Of a stretch of DNA of 48,279 bases, positions 14,738 to 25,033 are shown piece after piece. Origin of the DNA: a virus; the IMG/VR virus record IMGVR_UViG_3300027749_000171, positions 1-48,279 of that record; one strand, 5' to 3'. The notes under the pieces were generated by a model. That model made no database searches. It was given only the letters and a program-made list of their open reading frames with translations, and was not told the DNA's origin. The stretch's first letter is position 1; every line of letters starts with the position of its first letter. Position numbers and translations under genes: made by a program.

Positions 14738-17605
14738 ATGTTAAAACAATTCTACGAGAAAGCATTACCAAGTCAGGGTGTCTACTGCGTTGCTTCGGTT
14801 AAAAACAAAAAACTACGGCATCACTTTGCAGAGACGCTCGACGAGGCGATCGACACAATTGAAAACCTAAAAAACAACGGCTATGACTTGTTCATAGCGA
14901 TGGGTACATTTGAGGGACATAGCCGTAAGGCTGACGACTGTATCTACCAACGCTCATTCTTTGTTGACTTCGATGTAGGCGCATTAATTGATGAAGAAGG
15001 TAATCCTACAGGTAAGTATGAGGACAAGGACAAAGCGCTTGAAGCCTTGCAAAAACTTCTTGATGAGACAGGGTTCCCAGACCCTATAGTTACTGACTCA
15101 GGCGGTGGCGTACATGCCTACTGGCCTTTTGATAGAGACATTCCACGCGATGAGTGGAAGCCATACGCAGAAAAATTTAAAGCGTTGTGTCTCAGTATCG
15201 TGAGTATTGACCCCGCAGTATCAGCAGATGCCGCTCGCATTTTGCGTTGCCCCGAGACGTTCAATCATAAGTTTGATCCTAAGCGCGAGACATGTTTCAT
15301 GGTCGATGAGTTCCCTGTCTATGACTGGGACGAGATGAAAGAATTCTTTGGTGAGGTGCAAGCACCAAAGCCCAAACAAGTTGATGATGTATTGGCGTCA
15401 GTATCTAAAGGCTTGGATGAAGACACCAAGCAGATGCTCAAGTTGGACAACTTCGCTAAGACTTGGGAAGAACTGAAGAAGAAAAGCCTTGAAGGTGCAG
15501 GGTGTGAGCAGATTAAGTTTATGTGGGATAACCGCAAGACATTGGCAGAACCTTTGTGGTGGGCTGGGCTATCGATTGCTAAATTTTGTGATGATGGTGC
15601 AACCGCTATTCATGATATATCTAAGGACTACGACCATAACGGTAAAAAATATGACTACGATGAAACAGAAGAAAAAGCAAGTAAGTATCCTGCTCCGAGA
15701 ACCTGTGAATGGTTCACCAAAGACTACCCCTCACGATGCGAAGGATGTCAGCACAGAGGAAAGATCACAAGTCCAATCGTACTTGGAAAAACCTTTAAAG
15801 CCGCACCCGCGCCAGATAAAACGGAATCAATTTGGAAAGAGGAGGATACCAAAACAATTTCTGCTTTCCCAGACTTCCTATTCCCGTTCTTAAGAGGCGT
15901 TAATGGTGGTGTCTACTATCAGCCACCAAACAAATATAACAAGAAGGGAGAAGCCGTACCGCAAGACCCCATCCTGATCTTGCCACATGAATTCTTTCCT
16001 GTCCGTAGGATGTTTAGCAAACATGATGGCGAGTGTTTACTCATGCGCTTGGAGTTACCCAAAGACCCCATCCGTGAAATACTCGTGCCTATGAAACAAG
16101 TGTATGCCCTAGAAAACTTTAAAGCCATCATGTCATCAAATGGCGTGTTTGCCGCAACCGAGAAACTACCACACCTTATGAACTACGTAATCAAATGGGG
16201 ACAGTTCATGCAGATGAACGCCAAAGCAGAAATCATGCGCATGCAAATGGGTTGGACTGAAGAACCAGCAGACGAGATCGCTTGGCCTACTCGAAGCTTT
16301 GTTATTGGTAAGCGTGAAATTCTACATACTGGAGAGGTCATTGAAGCACCAGCATCGCCCTTTGTGCGTGGTCTTACTAAACACTTGACACCTCGTGGGA
16401 CATACGAGAAGTGGCGTGAGTCAGCAGATTATTTAAACAACCCCGGTTTTGAGATGCATGCTTTTACTATGCTGTGCGGATTGGCATCTCCATATATGAC
16501 CTATACAACTACTTCTGGAGTGACTGTTTGTCTGTTGGGTAAGTCTGGTAGTGCTAAGACAGGTGCTATGTATGCGGCATTAAGTATGTGGGGCAACCCA
16601 AAAGACTTGAGTGTGTTTGAGGCTACAGACAATGGCATGGTCGGGCGCTTTCTAGGCCTACATAACATCCCGCTTGGCGTTGATGAAATTTCAAACAAAG
16701 ACTCTAAGATACTGTCGCAACTTGTGCATAAGATCTCTCACGGTAAAGCTAAGATCAGGATGCAGGGGTCTATCAATGCAGAACGGGAGCATGAGATGTC
16801 GGCCTCTATGGTTGGCATTATGACCACTAACCAGTCTGCTTACAACAAGTTTGAATTGATCAAGGCTACCCCTGATGGCGAGGCTGCACGTCTAATTGAA
16901 TTCTTAATTCATAAGCCAGAACTGCTTAAAGCAGAGGGAGGCGCGGCACTAGGTAAAAGGATTTTTAACCCATTTAACTTTAACTATGGACACGTTGGCC
17001 CGATGATTATTCAAGAAGGTCTACGTCGAGGTGACAGTTATATAGAAGACAACCTGTTGATGTGGGATGATAAGTTCAATAAAGACTTTGGGGATGACGG
17101 CACATATCGTTTCTATCAGAACCTAATGTCTGCGGCATGCATGTCTGGCACTATGGCACACGAGGCTAACATCATCAACCTAGATATTTCCCGTGTCTAT
17201 CACGAGACTGTGCGTGAGATGATTACCATCCGCGATAAGGTAGTTAAGGTCAACCGCACCGACTACCCATCCGTGCTATCTGACTTTCTGCACAAGAACA
17301 CTAACAGCCTACTAGTCATCAAAGATAACAAGGTCACTAAAGAACCTACGAACCAGATCGTTGCGCGTATCGTCAGTGACGAGAATCTTTTGCAAGTATC
17401 TAAGACTGCGCTCAAGAAGTATCTAGCAGAGTGTCAGATTAGCAGCCGCGAGTTTGAGTTTGAGATGCGACAAAGCGGCTCGCTAATAGAAGACAAGAAG
17501 GGACGACTCACTACAGGTTGGAAGAGCGCAATTCAGATTGACCCAACTAATTTGTACTGGTTCAAGACTGCCTTGCCTGATGGTTTCTTTAATGATACCG
17601 AGTGA
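14738..17605 (+). CDS. primase-helicase (AEP-like primase + DUF927 ATPase)
   Basis: This 955-residue protein combines priming and unwinding. The N-terminal part has a primase-polymerase signature: FFVDFDVG (Asp77, Asp79), DSGGGVHAYW (120-128, His126) and ADAARILRCPETFNHK near 170. A Cys cluster follows at about 326-338 (CEWF...RCEGCQHRG). The C-terminal part is a DUF927-type RecA/AAA-like ATPase, with Walker A GKSGSAKTG (601-609, Lys607) and Walker B LGVDEIS (Asp649, Glu650). Walker A has Ala where the Gly before Lys is usual. Phage and plasmid proteins of this type replace separate DnaG and DnaB. It lies directly downstream of a terminator. Confidence 0.88.
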   Translation: MLKQFYEKALPSQGVYCVASVKNKKLRHHFAETLDEAIDTIENLKNNGYDLFIAMGTFEGHSRKADDCIYQRSFFVDFDVGALIDEEGNPTGKYEDKDKALEALQKLLDETGFPDPIVTDSGGGVHAYWPFDRDIPRDEWKPYAEKFKALCLSIVSIDPAVSADAARILRCPETFNHKFDPKRETCFMVDEFPVYDWDEMKEFFGEVQAPKPKQVDDVLASVSKGLDEDTKQMLKLDNFAKTWEELKKKSLEGAGCEQIKFMWDNRKTLAEPLWWAGLSIAKFCDDGATAIHDISKDYDHNGKKYDYDETEEKASKYPAPRTCEWFTKDYPSRCEGCQHRGKITSPIVLGKTFKAAPAPDKTESIWKEEDTKTISAFPDFLFPFLRGVNGGVYYQPPNKYNKKGEAVPQDPILILPHEFFPVRRMFSKHDGECLLMRLELPKDPIREILVPMKQVYALENFKAIMSSNGVFAATEKLPHLMNYVIKWGQFMQMNAKAEIMRMQMGWTEEPADEIAWPTRSFVIGKREILHTGEVIEAPASPFVRGLTKHLTPRGTYEKWRESADYLNNPGFEMHAFTMLCGLASPYMTYTTTSGVTVCLLGKSGSAKTGAMYAALSMWGNPKDLSVFEATDNGMVGRFLGLHNIPLGVDEISNKDSKILSQLVHKISHGKAKIRMQGSINAEREHEMSASMVGIMTTNQSAYNKFELIKATPDGEAARLIEFLIHKPELLKAEGGAALGKRIFNPFNFNYGHVGPMIIQEGLRRGDSYIEDNLLMWDDKFNKDFGDDGTYRFYQNLMSAACMSGTMAHEANIINLDISRVYHETVREMITIRDKVVKVNRTDYPSVLSDFLHKNTNSLLVIKDNKVTKEPTNQIVARIVSDENLLQVSKTALKKYLAECQISSREFEFEMRQSGSLIEDKKGRLTTGWKSAIQIDPTNLYWFKTALPDGFFNDTE

Positions 17606-17798
17606 ACTCAAAGAACCTGAATGGATTTTTCCGTTTCAAGGAATGGAGATAGGTGACAGCTTCTTCATTCCTACTTTGCGCTTTGCAGAGATGATTTATG
17701 CAGTTGATAGCGGGAGCAAACGCGCCAAAGTCCGTGTTAAGTCATACGTTACAGTCAAAGACTCACACGTAGGTGTACGGGTCTGGCGCGTTGGTTAA
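17592..17798 (+). CDS. hypothetical small protein, last gene of the rightward block
   Basis: This 68-residue protein starts at ATG 17592, overlapping the primase-helicase stop by 14 bases. It is beta-rich (MEIGDSFFIPTLRF..., AKVRVKSYVTVKDSHVGVRVWRVG), like a small barrel. No family is recognised. Its stop codon shares a TTAA with the stop of the convergent 2409-residue gene. Confidence 0.65.
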   Translation: MIPSELKEPEWIFPFQGMEIGDSFFIPTLRFAEMIYAVDSGSKRAKVRVKSYVTVKDSHVGVRVWRVG

Positions 17799-20700
17799 GG
17801 CTCTAAATCATAAGCTTTGAACTGTTCGACTAGTTCTCGCTTAAGAATATTTTGGAAGAGGATGTTGATTCTTAACAAAGCTTGTCTTTCACCCATAGTG
17901 ATAGGCATAGTACGTATCTCATTTGCCTGTTTGTGCAGTGCGTCCAACTCACCTTTCTTATCGTTGTATATATCAACGATAGTCCTATACATAGGGTGAT
18001 TTGCTTCGTATCTAGCCGCAATGTCAGGGGCAGCCCTAGTCATGTTGTCGTTCAACTTTTGCGATATCTCTTTTATCTTTTGTTCCATTCTGCCAAACTC
18101 ACGGGCATCCACGTTTGACTTAGCGCCAAAGAATGAACCAAATAAAGGTAGATCATCTTTAGGAGTGAACTCACGTTCATTACTGATCTGCATGTTGTAC
18201 TGCAAACTAGCAACACGAGATATACCATCTGCGTAGCTGTTAGCCAAGAAAAATAGAGTGTTAGGGCTCACGTCCCACTCTCCGTCAGTAGCATCAAGTA
18301 TGTACTGCGCTGCGGAACGATACATTTCTGGAATGCGGTCACCACCAGTAAATGCATCAGCCATGCGACGTGTAGATGCGCTGTTGATTTCTTGTCCAAT
18401 GCCGTTCACGTTCATGGAAAATTCAACTATAGGTCGAATAACGCTAGGCATTATTGAGTCTACGGCAAAGTTACGCATACTCTCTAAGCTCTCTGTAGGC
18501 GGTATCTTAGAGATAGGAATAGGTACGTAAGAATCCAACATGGAAGAAACCATGTTACCCATACCATCTTTAACTGATTGGATACCAGCAAACATAGCTG
18601 CTACTTGCGCTCCAGCGGCAGCAAATGCTCCAAGACCAAAGCCCCAAGGAATTTGGAACACAACATTGTCACCAAGACCTAAAGCGTTTGAAACACTAGA
18701 GGGTATATGAAAACGCGCATAGCGTGACCACTGTTGCATGTTGTCACTCATGGTTGCATTACGCCCCATGTCATCGTCATCTGCACTAAACGCAGACAAC
18801 AGGAACATCAGCATGCCAGAAGACATAAGAGCCGTAATCATCATCCGAGCATTTCGTTGACGCTCTTTATAGTTTTCTAAATAAGTCTTAACGGCTTCTG
18901 GGTTGTCACGGATACCTTCTGGCAAAGAGTTGACCAATCCTTGACGAGTGCCTGTGAACCTGCTCAATACTGGTATGTCACGGAACGCTGGGGCAGTGGC
19001 TTCAATAGCAACCGCTGCACCTGTAGCAGATGTGCGAATAAACATATAGATCGCGCCAAGCACACGACCGTATTCGCCAACAGATTCAAAGTTTGCAAGT
19101 TCTTTTACCTCTGTTTTGGCACGTGATATGGCTTCGTTCATAGCACGCTCTTCAGTCCAGTCTGGGTGTTTCTTAAGATTTTCTTTATAGAACTGATCGC
19201 GTAACAACCCGTAGGCCGCTGTGCGGCTGGCAAATTCAAACATGTTTGTCCACACATCCAGAATCTTGCCACCCTGCTCCATGGTAGTAGCGATACGCCC
19301 CTTACCCATGCCTTTATCAAGCTCTTCAATCTGAGACTTTAAAGAAAAGCCAGCTAAATATGTAGTCTTACCACCTTCAGATATATATTCAACCATGGTT
19401 TGAACATATGGATCGTTTTTAGCAAGTTTCATTAACTGTTGACGACTTACCGCATCTGGTTTGTCATGTAACGCTGCAACCATCATTGCTTTATACATAC
19501 CGTTTTGTGTAGCCACTTGCGTAGAGATTTCCTTAATCAACTTTAGAGACTTGACTGGGCCATACTTAGCGCCAATAGTCCACGCGTTAGTTAATAAGTC
19601 ACGCGCAAAGTTAACTAGTGGGAAGTCGTAGTTGTAACGCGTATGCATACGACCAAACATGCCTGTTATACGATTTGATATATCAAGCAGAATGTTTGAA
19701 TCTTGGAACGTATGACGGATGGAATTACGTATGTAATCGTTCTTTACAAACATAATATCTATAGAGCCATCTGAATTGTGGTTCCAAATGTATTTGTCTG
19801 TTTTGTATTTACTAAGGTCTGCAACTTCCCGTTCTTTAAACGGAATTGTTTTTACAACTTCGCCTTCAAGAATTCCAGTACCGTCAGGGTTTGGATACTT
19901 GCCGTCTTTATCTGGCTTACCTTTTGGTAAAGCGTTTCTTATTGCCAGAGTCAAATTACGCATACCGGCACGGCTTGCGGCACGGGTAGCGTCAGACATA
20001 ACCTGTAGTAGCGGGTTAGCAGAAGAACTAAAACGACCGCCCATAGACACAGGAGCTTCCTGCAGGTCACGCCCGTTACCGCGACTATCTAAGTCGATCA
20101 TTTCATCGATACTGTCTTGCTTAGTACCTTCTTTACCTTTGCCCTTACCTTTAAACGGTAGGTAATAATTGAACCCATAGATACCTACAAGGTTGCTTAC
20201 ATGATATGACCAGAAGTTACCAATCTTGTCTAATTCAGCAGATTCTCTAGTGAGCTCACTTACTGCACTTAGTATCCGCTCTACTGCGGCACGTTCTTCT
20301 GGTTTTAGTTGCGCAATCTCTTTACGACGTAAATTTATATCTTGTTCGTTGATACCCAATACGTTGTAGTCCACTGAATAGAAGTCGTCAGACTTAATTT
20401 TGGAATCAGTCTTAAGTGTCTCTCCACCTTTGAGGTCAACATAGCCACCATTTTTACTAAAGCTAAATGTTCCATCTGCTTCTTTATTTAAGCGACCACC
20501 AGTCAACATTTCAAGTTCTTGGCGCAATGCAATCTTTTGGGCGTCGGTAAGTTCCGTCATATTTATGATGCCGGGAATACCTTTACTCTTGTCACCTACG
20601 ATTTGCACTCGACGTTCAGCTGGACTAATAAGCTTGCCGTTATGCATCAACGTTTTAGCTTTACTAAGCGGCACTGATAACAACCACTTTACAAACCTAC

Positions 20701-23700
20701 GCTCTGGCTCATGATAAGTTTCTACGATTGCGTGCAGTCTTGCTACAGCATCCTCAGCACTTAATTTGGCTGCCCGCGCAAAGTCATGAATAGACACGCG
20801 CAGTTGTTCCATAGGAATCTGAAGACGTGATATGTAGAAGTTTTCTGCTTCAGCTGCGCTAACGATAGCTTGGCTATAGGAATTATTAAAGTTAAGACTT
20901 AAATCACGAATTAACTTCCCCGCCAACTCAGCTTGTTCTTGCGCATATTTAGCATGATATCTACGGTTCTGTACCATAGTAGCAATTTTGCGCCAGCCCA
21001 TGCTAGTAGTAAGAGTTTCCCATAACTTTTTAGCGTGCTTTGGTAGCTCTTTCGGACTGAGCTTGTATCTTGGATTCTTTTCAGCGTCAGTAATCCCAGA
21101 TGGTTTGTACTCAGGCCCTTCTCCCGGCTCTGCTTCTTTAGCAGACAACTTGCCTAGGTTAGTAATACCACCTGTTGGCACAGATAAGATATCTTCGAAT
21201 GCGGCGGACAACTGCAACACAAAGTTATGTGATTGCATCGCGCCTTTAGGCGTTCCAAACAATCCACCAATAGCTTTTTTAAACTCAGACCACATACTCT
21301 TAGCTTTGGGCAGGATAGATGAAATGTCTTCCGCACCAAAATTAATTCCTGTGGCGTCTTGGAACTTAACTATGTCTCCGTAATCAAAACCTAATCCAGC
21401 TAAGTCAGCTTGGAAATAGCTATCGTTCATAGCGTAGGCTACAAACTCATAGACGTTTTGATATGCGTTGGTGTATTCATCCGCTAACTCTACGCCAGAC
21501 TGACGCATGATTGTGTATATCTGTTCTGCGCCAGCTATCTGTTGCGGAGATAGTTGATTTCTTAGATTAGGTAATGGGTTACCGTTACGGTCTTTCTGCC
21601 CAACACTAGAGTACATATGCAGTACACGCACAGTCGCGGCATGGGACACCTCATGTAAAAGAGTTGGTATTGTTAGGCCACCCGCCTGAGACAGGTACAC
21701 AGTATCGCTGTCAGGGTCATACTGCCCCAAGTCAGCATCAGATAGGAATGGCTTTATTTCTATCTTTGTTTTTAAGTTTAAGTTGGCAAGAAGCTTGGCA
21801 ACATACGAGAACATCTTCTTGCGTGGGTCTGGATTATTATTAAGTGACTCAGCAATCTCATATATAGCTGCATTTAGCTTACCGTTTGTAATATGCTCTA
21901 TTACTTTATTAGATAAGGTTAGACCGCTCTTGTTAGTTTTGTTATCTAAGCTAGTGATGCGCTCATAGTCTTTTTGTATCTTTGCTAACTTCTTAGCTTC
22001 TGCTTCCGCATCCTTGCGCACCTTTGCTTGGCGTTCACGAATGTTCTGTAGTTCTTTTTCAGTTTGGCCTTGGGTAAGGTCTTGACGACTAGCAACTAAT
22101 TGTTCAGCGGCTGCAGCAAACGCACGGTCTTGTTGTTTACCCGCGTTGTTAACCATTTGCTGAAGATATGATCCTTTAGCTGCAGCAGATAGATCGCCCC
22201 ACCGTGGGAACTTCACACCATATAGTTTTGATGCTTCACGTCTGTTTTCTTCGTAGCCAAGGATAACTCTACGCCCAGATGGTGTAGCTGTTTTCTCAAC
22301 AGTTTGCGCTTCTTCTTGTGAAGTTTTGTATCCAACTTCACGCGAACCAACCTTAGCTCTGTAGTCTATAAGTGCTTGGGCCGCTGCGCGATGCTCCGGC
22401 AAATTGCCGTATCGCATATTGCCAAAGTAAACATCTTTTTCATCTGAGTCTAGTTTGTACCACTCTGGTAAATCAGGGAACTCTTCACGCATCTTTTCGT
22501 AGTTAGCGCGGTTTTCAGCAGAGATAGCACCACCAATTCTTGGTGGCATGCCGTAATAGGCTTCAGCTTCAGTTTGTTTTAGTTCTTGTTCAGCGTTGTA
22601 TTTAAGTTCTGACTTACCAAGTGATTCGTTATATGCTGTTTCGCCAGCCGTTTTTTCTTGTTGTTCGTATAACTTACCAAGCTCAATCGCGCCTTTAAGG
22701 TTTTCTTCTTCTGTAGCGTTAGGGTCAATCTTGAACGCAGGTGTAGTGTCTTGTTGTATGGCGACAAGGCGTGGGTCAGCTACGCCCTTCTCCATAAATT
22801 CTTTTAACCATTGCCTAACAGTTTTAGGCTTTTCTTCTTTTTTGGCGTACAGCACATCTTTTTCACCGGACAAACCATTCTTGTCAAACTGCGACAAACC
22901 AAAACCAGCTTGCCCTTCAAGTTTATTTAAATAAGCAATCCTGCTTTTTACTTTTGGGTGAGTAAGCGGCAAACCTTCTGTGACTAGATGTTCTTCAATC
23001 TCATCAATGCGTCTATAAATTTCAGCTCTAGCTTCAGATTTAGCGGTATCGGGCGCCATACCTTGCGCTTCAAAACCACTAACTAATTGTTGCCATTCAT
23101 TCTTCGGTTCAGCTGTAGTTGTAGCTTGTAAGCCGCCCAGCCCAGCCTCTGCTTTTTGGATTTCATTATCCAACTCCATAGCTTTTGCATTAAGTGCAGC
23201 AAGTGCTACACCTTTCTTAGAGTTGGGGCTAGGCTTTTTATCGCTACCACCAAACAATTTAAGGCGCTGGTCTGTTAACTCTGCTCTTTTAGCTTTTAGT
23301 TCCGCTAGTGCAGTGGACTGTGGAGTCTCTCCTCCAACAAGTTGTGCAGTAGCTGTGTCAGTAGGTACCACTCTACCTGACTCAGGTTTTGTAGTTCTTC
23401 TGGCGGGGGGTCTGACAGCGGGTTTTGTATCCACAGCAGGGCCTGCTCCAGCTGACTGTTGCTCAGTTCCTGTAGCATCTGATTCTCCTTCTGCGAGTTT
23501 GGCCTTGATAGCCGTAATAGCTCTCTCATTGAACCCCTTCCCTACTTCAACGTCTATCCCAAGATCACTAATTATTTTTTTAAGTTTTGACTGGTTCTTC
23601 TTTCCAGTAGCGTCAACTTCATCCATGTACTTCTGAGCGTTAGTCGTTTTGTCATCGACAGTAGCAGGCGCAGCATCAATCGTTGCTAAAGTAGTACCTG

Positions 23701-25024
23701 TACCTGCATCAACGGCAGGCGTAAGCATTGCTACTTGTTCTTCAGTTAAATTTTGTTGTTTTGGTTCTGAGCGAACCGCATCCTTTGGAGCCAAGAAGTT
23801 TTTTTCTTCTTCGTTAGGAATCATTCTGTCAGCGGTAAGGTATGGAGCCTTATATGCTTCGCGCCCACCAGCTATACCACCTACTAATGCGCCAGCTAAA
23901 CCTTCATACACACCTTGACTAACTACACCGCGCATTGTTGGGGTATCAAACCCAAGACGTTGCTCAGCCAAGTTTTTAGAAAGTTGTTCTTGCCCACCTT
24001 GAAGAGTTTCTGTAACGAACTCTTCACCAGCTTTCATTGCTGCATGTTTTTTTACTCCGGCTTTACCAGCTTCAACTGCAGCTTTTTTAATCTGCTCTTC
24101 CACCGCAGCTTTCGTGGCCTCAGTACCGACCCTTTTAGCAATGCTTCGCGCAATGATGGATTCCGCACCCGTACGCGCAGCGGCAGCGCCAAGGCCAGCG
24201 CCAATAAGAATACTGTCTAAGTTTTTACCATCATAAGCCTGCGCTTCTTGCGCAATCTTTTCAATCTGTTTATCAGATAAATTAGTCTTTTCTTTTAATA
24301 TCTCAACAGTACCGTCGTAGATTGAACCTTTGACAGTACCTGCGCCCATAATTGCGCCAACACCAAGAGTGGTTGCTAGTCCAGCAAGAGTACCGCCACC
24401 AGTAAGAACTGTTGCTGCAGCGGCGGCTAGGACAGGCGCCATAGAACCAACACCCATAGCAAGCGCATCAAGAGGCGCTATAGATATAGCTTTTACAGCG
24501 GCTAAAAGTTGGGGGCCAAGACCTTTATCTTCAGCTTCTTTGAAAATGCGCGCCATTTCTTGCGCGTCATTTTTTGCCTGTGCGCTAGTTAATCCTATTA
24601 AATAATCTTGGGTATTTGCAAGCGCTCTACCTGCGGAACTATTTGCGCCAAAAAAATCAACAATAGTTTTAAATCCACCAGCACCAGACGCTATTGCTTG
24701 AAGTGGCATATCAGCTACACCGCCAAGCACAGTATCTAATGGAGTGCCAACAGTTTCGCCAAAGACTCGTTTAAATAACGGATCGCCTTCACGCAAGTTT
24801 TCTTTTACCTCTCTAACTGGAGGCGTTTCAACTGCAGGTGGTGGCGTAGTTGCGGCTGGAGTAGAAGTGATGGGCGGCGCGCTTAAATGTTTAAGCAATT
24901 CCGAATCTGTATATCCAACTTTTCTTGCTTTAACTACATCTAGCGTAGAGTCTTTAGCAAGATAGTCAACAAGTTCCGAATCAGAATAACCAGCAGCCTT
25001 TGCTTTTTCTATGTCAAGTGCCAT
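17795..25024 (-). CDS. giant polyvalent virion protein with zincin motif
   Basis: This 2409-residue protein is the largest gene. The N-terminus has two copies of a short motif (AKAAGYSDSELVDYLA at about 8-23; ARKVGYTDSELLKHLS at about 32-47). A hydrophobic Ala/Gly-rich stretch lies at about 175-230. Residues 1124-1128 are HEVSH within TIPTLLHEVSHAATVRVL, a zinc-peptidase motif. The region about 1750-1990 resembles the LPD38-type domain of polyvalent proteins. A further hydrophobic helix lies near 2065 (MMITALMSSGMLMFLLSAF). Long linkers are charged and repetitive. Such proteins are thought to be packaged and injected with the DNA, with the peptidase part acting on host or virion proteins. AAGGAT lies upstream. 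Confidence 0.78.
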   Translation of the reverse strand: MALDIEKAKAAGYSDSELVDYLAKDSTLDVVKARKVGYTDSELLKHLSAPPITSTPAATTPPPAVETPPVREVKENLREGDPLFKRVFGETVGTPLDTVLGGVADMPLQAIASGAGGFKTIVDFFGANSSAGRALANTQDYLIGLTSAQAKNDAQEMARIFKEAEDKGLGPQLLAAVKAISIAPLDALAMGVGSMAPVLAAAAATVLTGGGTLAGLATTLGVGAIMGAGTVKGSIYDGTVEILKEKTNLSDKQIEKIAQEAQAYDGKNLDSILIGAGLGAAAARTGAESIIARSIAKRVGTEATKAAVEEQIKKAAVEAGKAGVKKHAAMKAGEEFVTETLQGGQEQLSKNLAEQRLGFDTPTMRGVVSQGVYEGLAGALVGGIAGGREAYKAPYLTADRMIPNEEEKNFLAPKDAVRSEPKQQNLTEEQVAMLTPAVDAGTGTTLATIDAAPATVDDKTTNAQKYMDEVDATGKKNQSKLKKIISDLGIDVEVGKGFNERAITAIKAKLAEGESDATGTEQQSAGAGPAVDTKPAVRPPARRTTKPESGRVVPTDTATAQLVGGETPQSTALAELKAKRAELTDQRLKLFGGSDKKPSPNSKKGVALAALNAKAMELDNEIQKAEAGLGGLQATTTAEPKNEWQQLVSGFEAQGMAPDTAKSEARAEIYRRIDEIEEHLVTEGLPLTHPKVKSRIAYLNKLEGQAGFGLSQFDKNGLSGEKDVLYAKKEEKPKTVRQWLKEFMEKGVADPRLVAIQQDTTPAFKIDPNATEEENLKGAIELGKLYEQQEKTAGETAYNESLGKSELKYNAEQELKQTEAEAYYGMPPRIGGAISAENRANYEKMREEFPDLPEWYKLDSDEKDVYFGNMRYGNLPEHRAAAQALIDYRAKVGSREVGYKTSQEEAQTVEKTATPSGRRVILGYEENRREASKLYGVKFPRWGDLSAAAKGSYLQQMVNNAGKQQDRAFAAAAEQLVASRQDLTQGQTEKELQNIRERQAKVRKDAEAEAKKLAKIQKDYERITSLDNKTNKSGLTLSNKVIEHITNGKLNAAIYEIAESLNNNPDPRKKMFSYVAKLLANLNLKTKIEIKPFLSDADLGQYDPDSDTVYLSQAGGLTIPTLLHEVSHAATVRVLHMYSSVGQKDRNGNPLPNLRNQLSPQQIAGAEQIYTIMRQSGVELADEYTNAYQNVYEFVAYAMNDSYFQADLAGLGFDYGDIVKFQDATGINFGAEDISSILPKAKSMWSEFKKAIGGLFGTPKGAMQSHNFVLQLSAAFEDILSVPTGGITNLGKLSAKEAEPGEGPEYKPSGITDAEKNPRYKLSPKELPKHAKKLWETLTTSMGWRKIATMVQNRRYHAKYAQEQAELAGKLIRDLSLNFNNSYSQAIVSAAEAENFYISRLQIPMEQLRVSIHDFARAAKLSAEDAVARLHAIVETYHEPERRFVKWLLSVPLSKAKTLMHNGKLISPAERRVQIVGDKSKGIPGIINMTELTDAQKIALRQELEMLTGGRLNKEADGTFSFSKNGGYVDLKGGETLKTDSKIKSDDFYSVDYNVLGINEQDINLRRKEIAQLKPEERAAVERILSAVSELTRESAELDKIGNFWSYHVSNLVGIYGFNYYLPFKGKGKGKEGTKQDSIDEMIDLDSRGNGRDLQEAPVSMGGRFSSSANPLLQVMSDATRAASRAGMRNLTLAIRNALPKGKPDKDGKYPNPDGTGILEGEVVKTIPFKEREVADLSKYKTDKYIWNHNSDGSIDIMFVKNDYIRNSIRHTFQDSNILLDISNRITGMFGRMHTRYNYDFPLVNFARDLLTNAWTIGAKYGPVKSLKLIKEISTQVATQNGMYKAMMVAALHDKPDAVSRQQLMKLAKNDPYVQTMVEYISEGGKTTYLAGFSLKSQIEELDKGMGKGRIATTMEQGGKILDVWTNMFEFASRTAAYGLLRDQFYKENLKKHPDWTEERAMNEAISRAKTEVKELANFESVGEYGRVLGAIYMFIRTSATGAAVAIEATAPAFRDIPVLSRFTGTRQGLVNSLPEGIRDNPEAVKTYLENYKERQRNARMMITALMSSGMLMFLLSAFSADDDDMGRNATMSDNMQQWSRYARFHIPSSVSNALGLGDNVVFQIPWGFGLGAFAAAGAQVAAMFAGIQSVKDGMGNMVSSMLDSYVPIPISKIPPTESLESMRNFAVDSIMPSVIRPIVEFSMNVNGIGQEINSASTRRMADAFTGGDRIPEMYRSAAQYILDATDGEWDVSPNTLFFLANSYADGISRVASLQYNMQISNEREFTPKDDLPLFGSFFGAKSNVDAREFGRMEQKIKEISQKLNDNMTRAAPDIAARYEANHPMYRTIVDIYNDKKGELDALHKQANEIRTMPITMGERQALLRINILFQNILKRELVEQFKAYDLEP

Positions 25025-25033
25025 GGCTAATCC

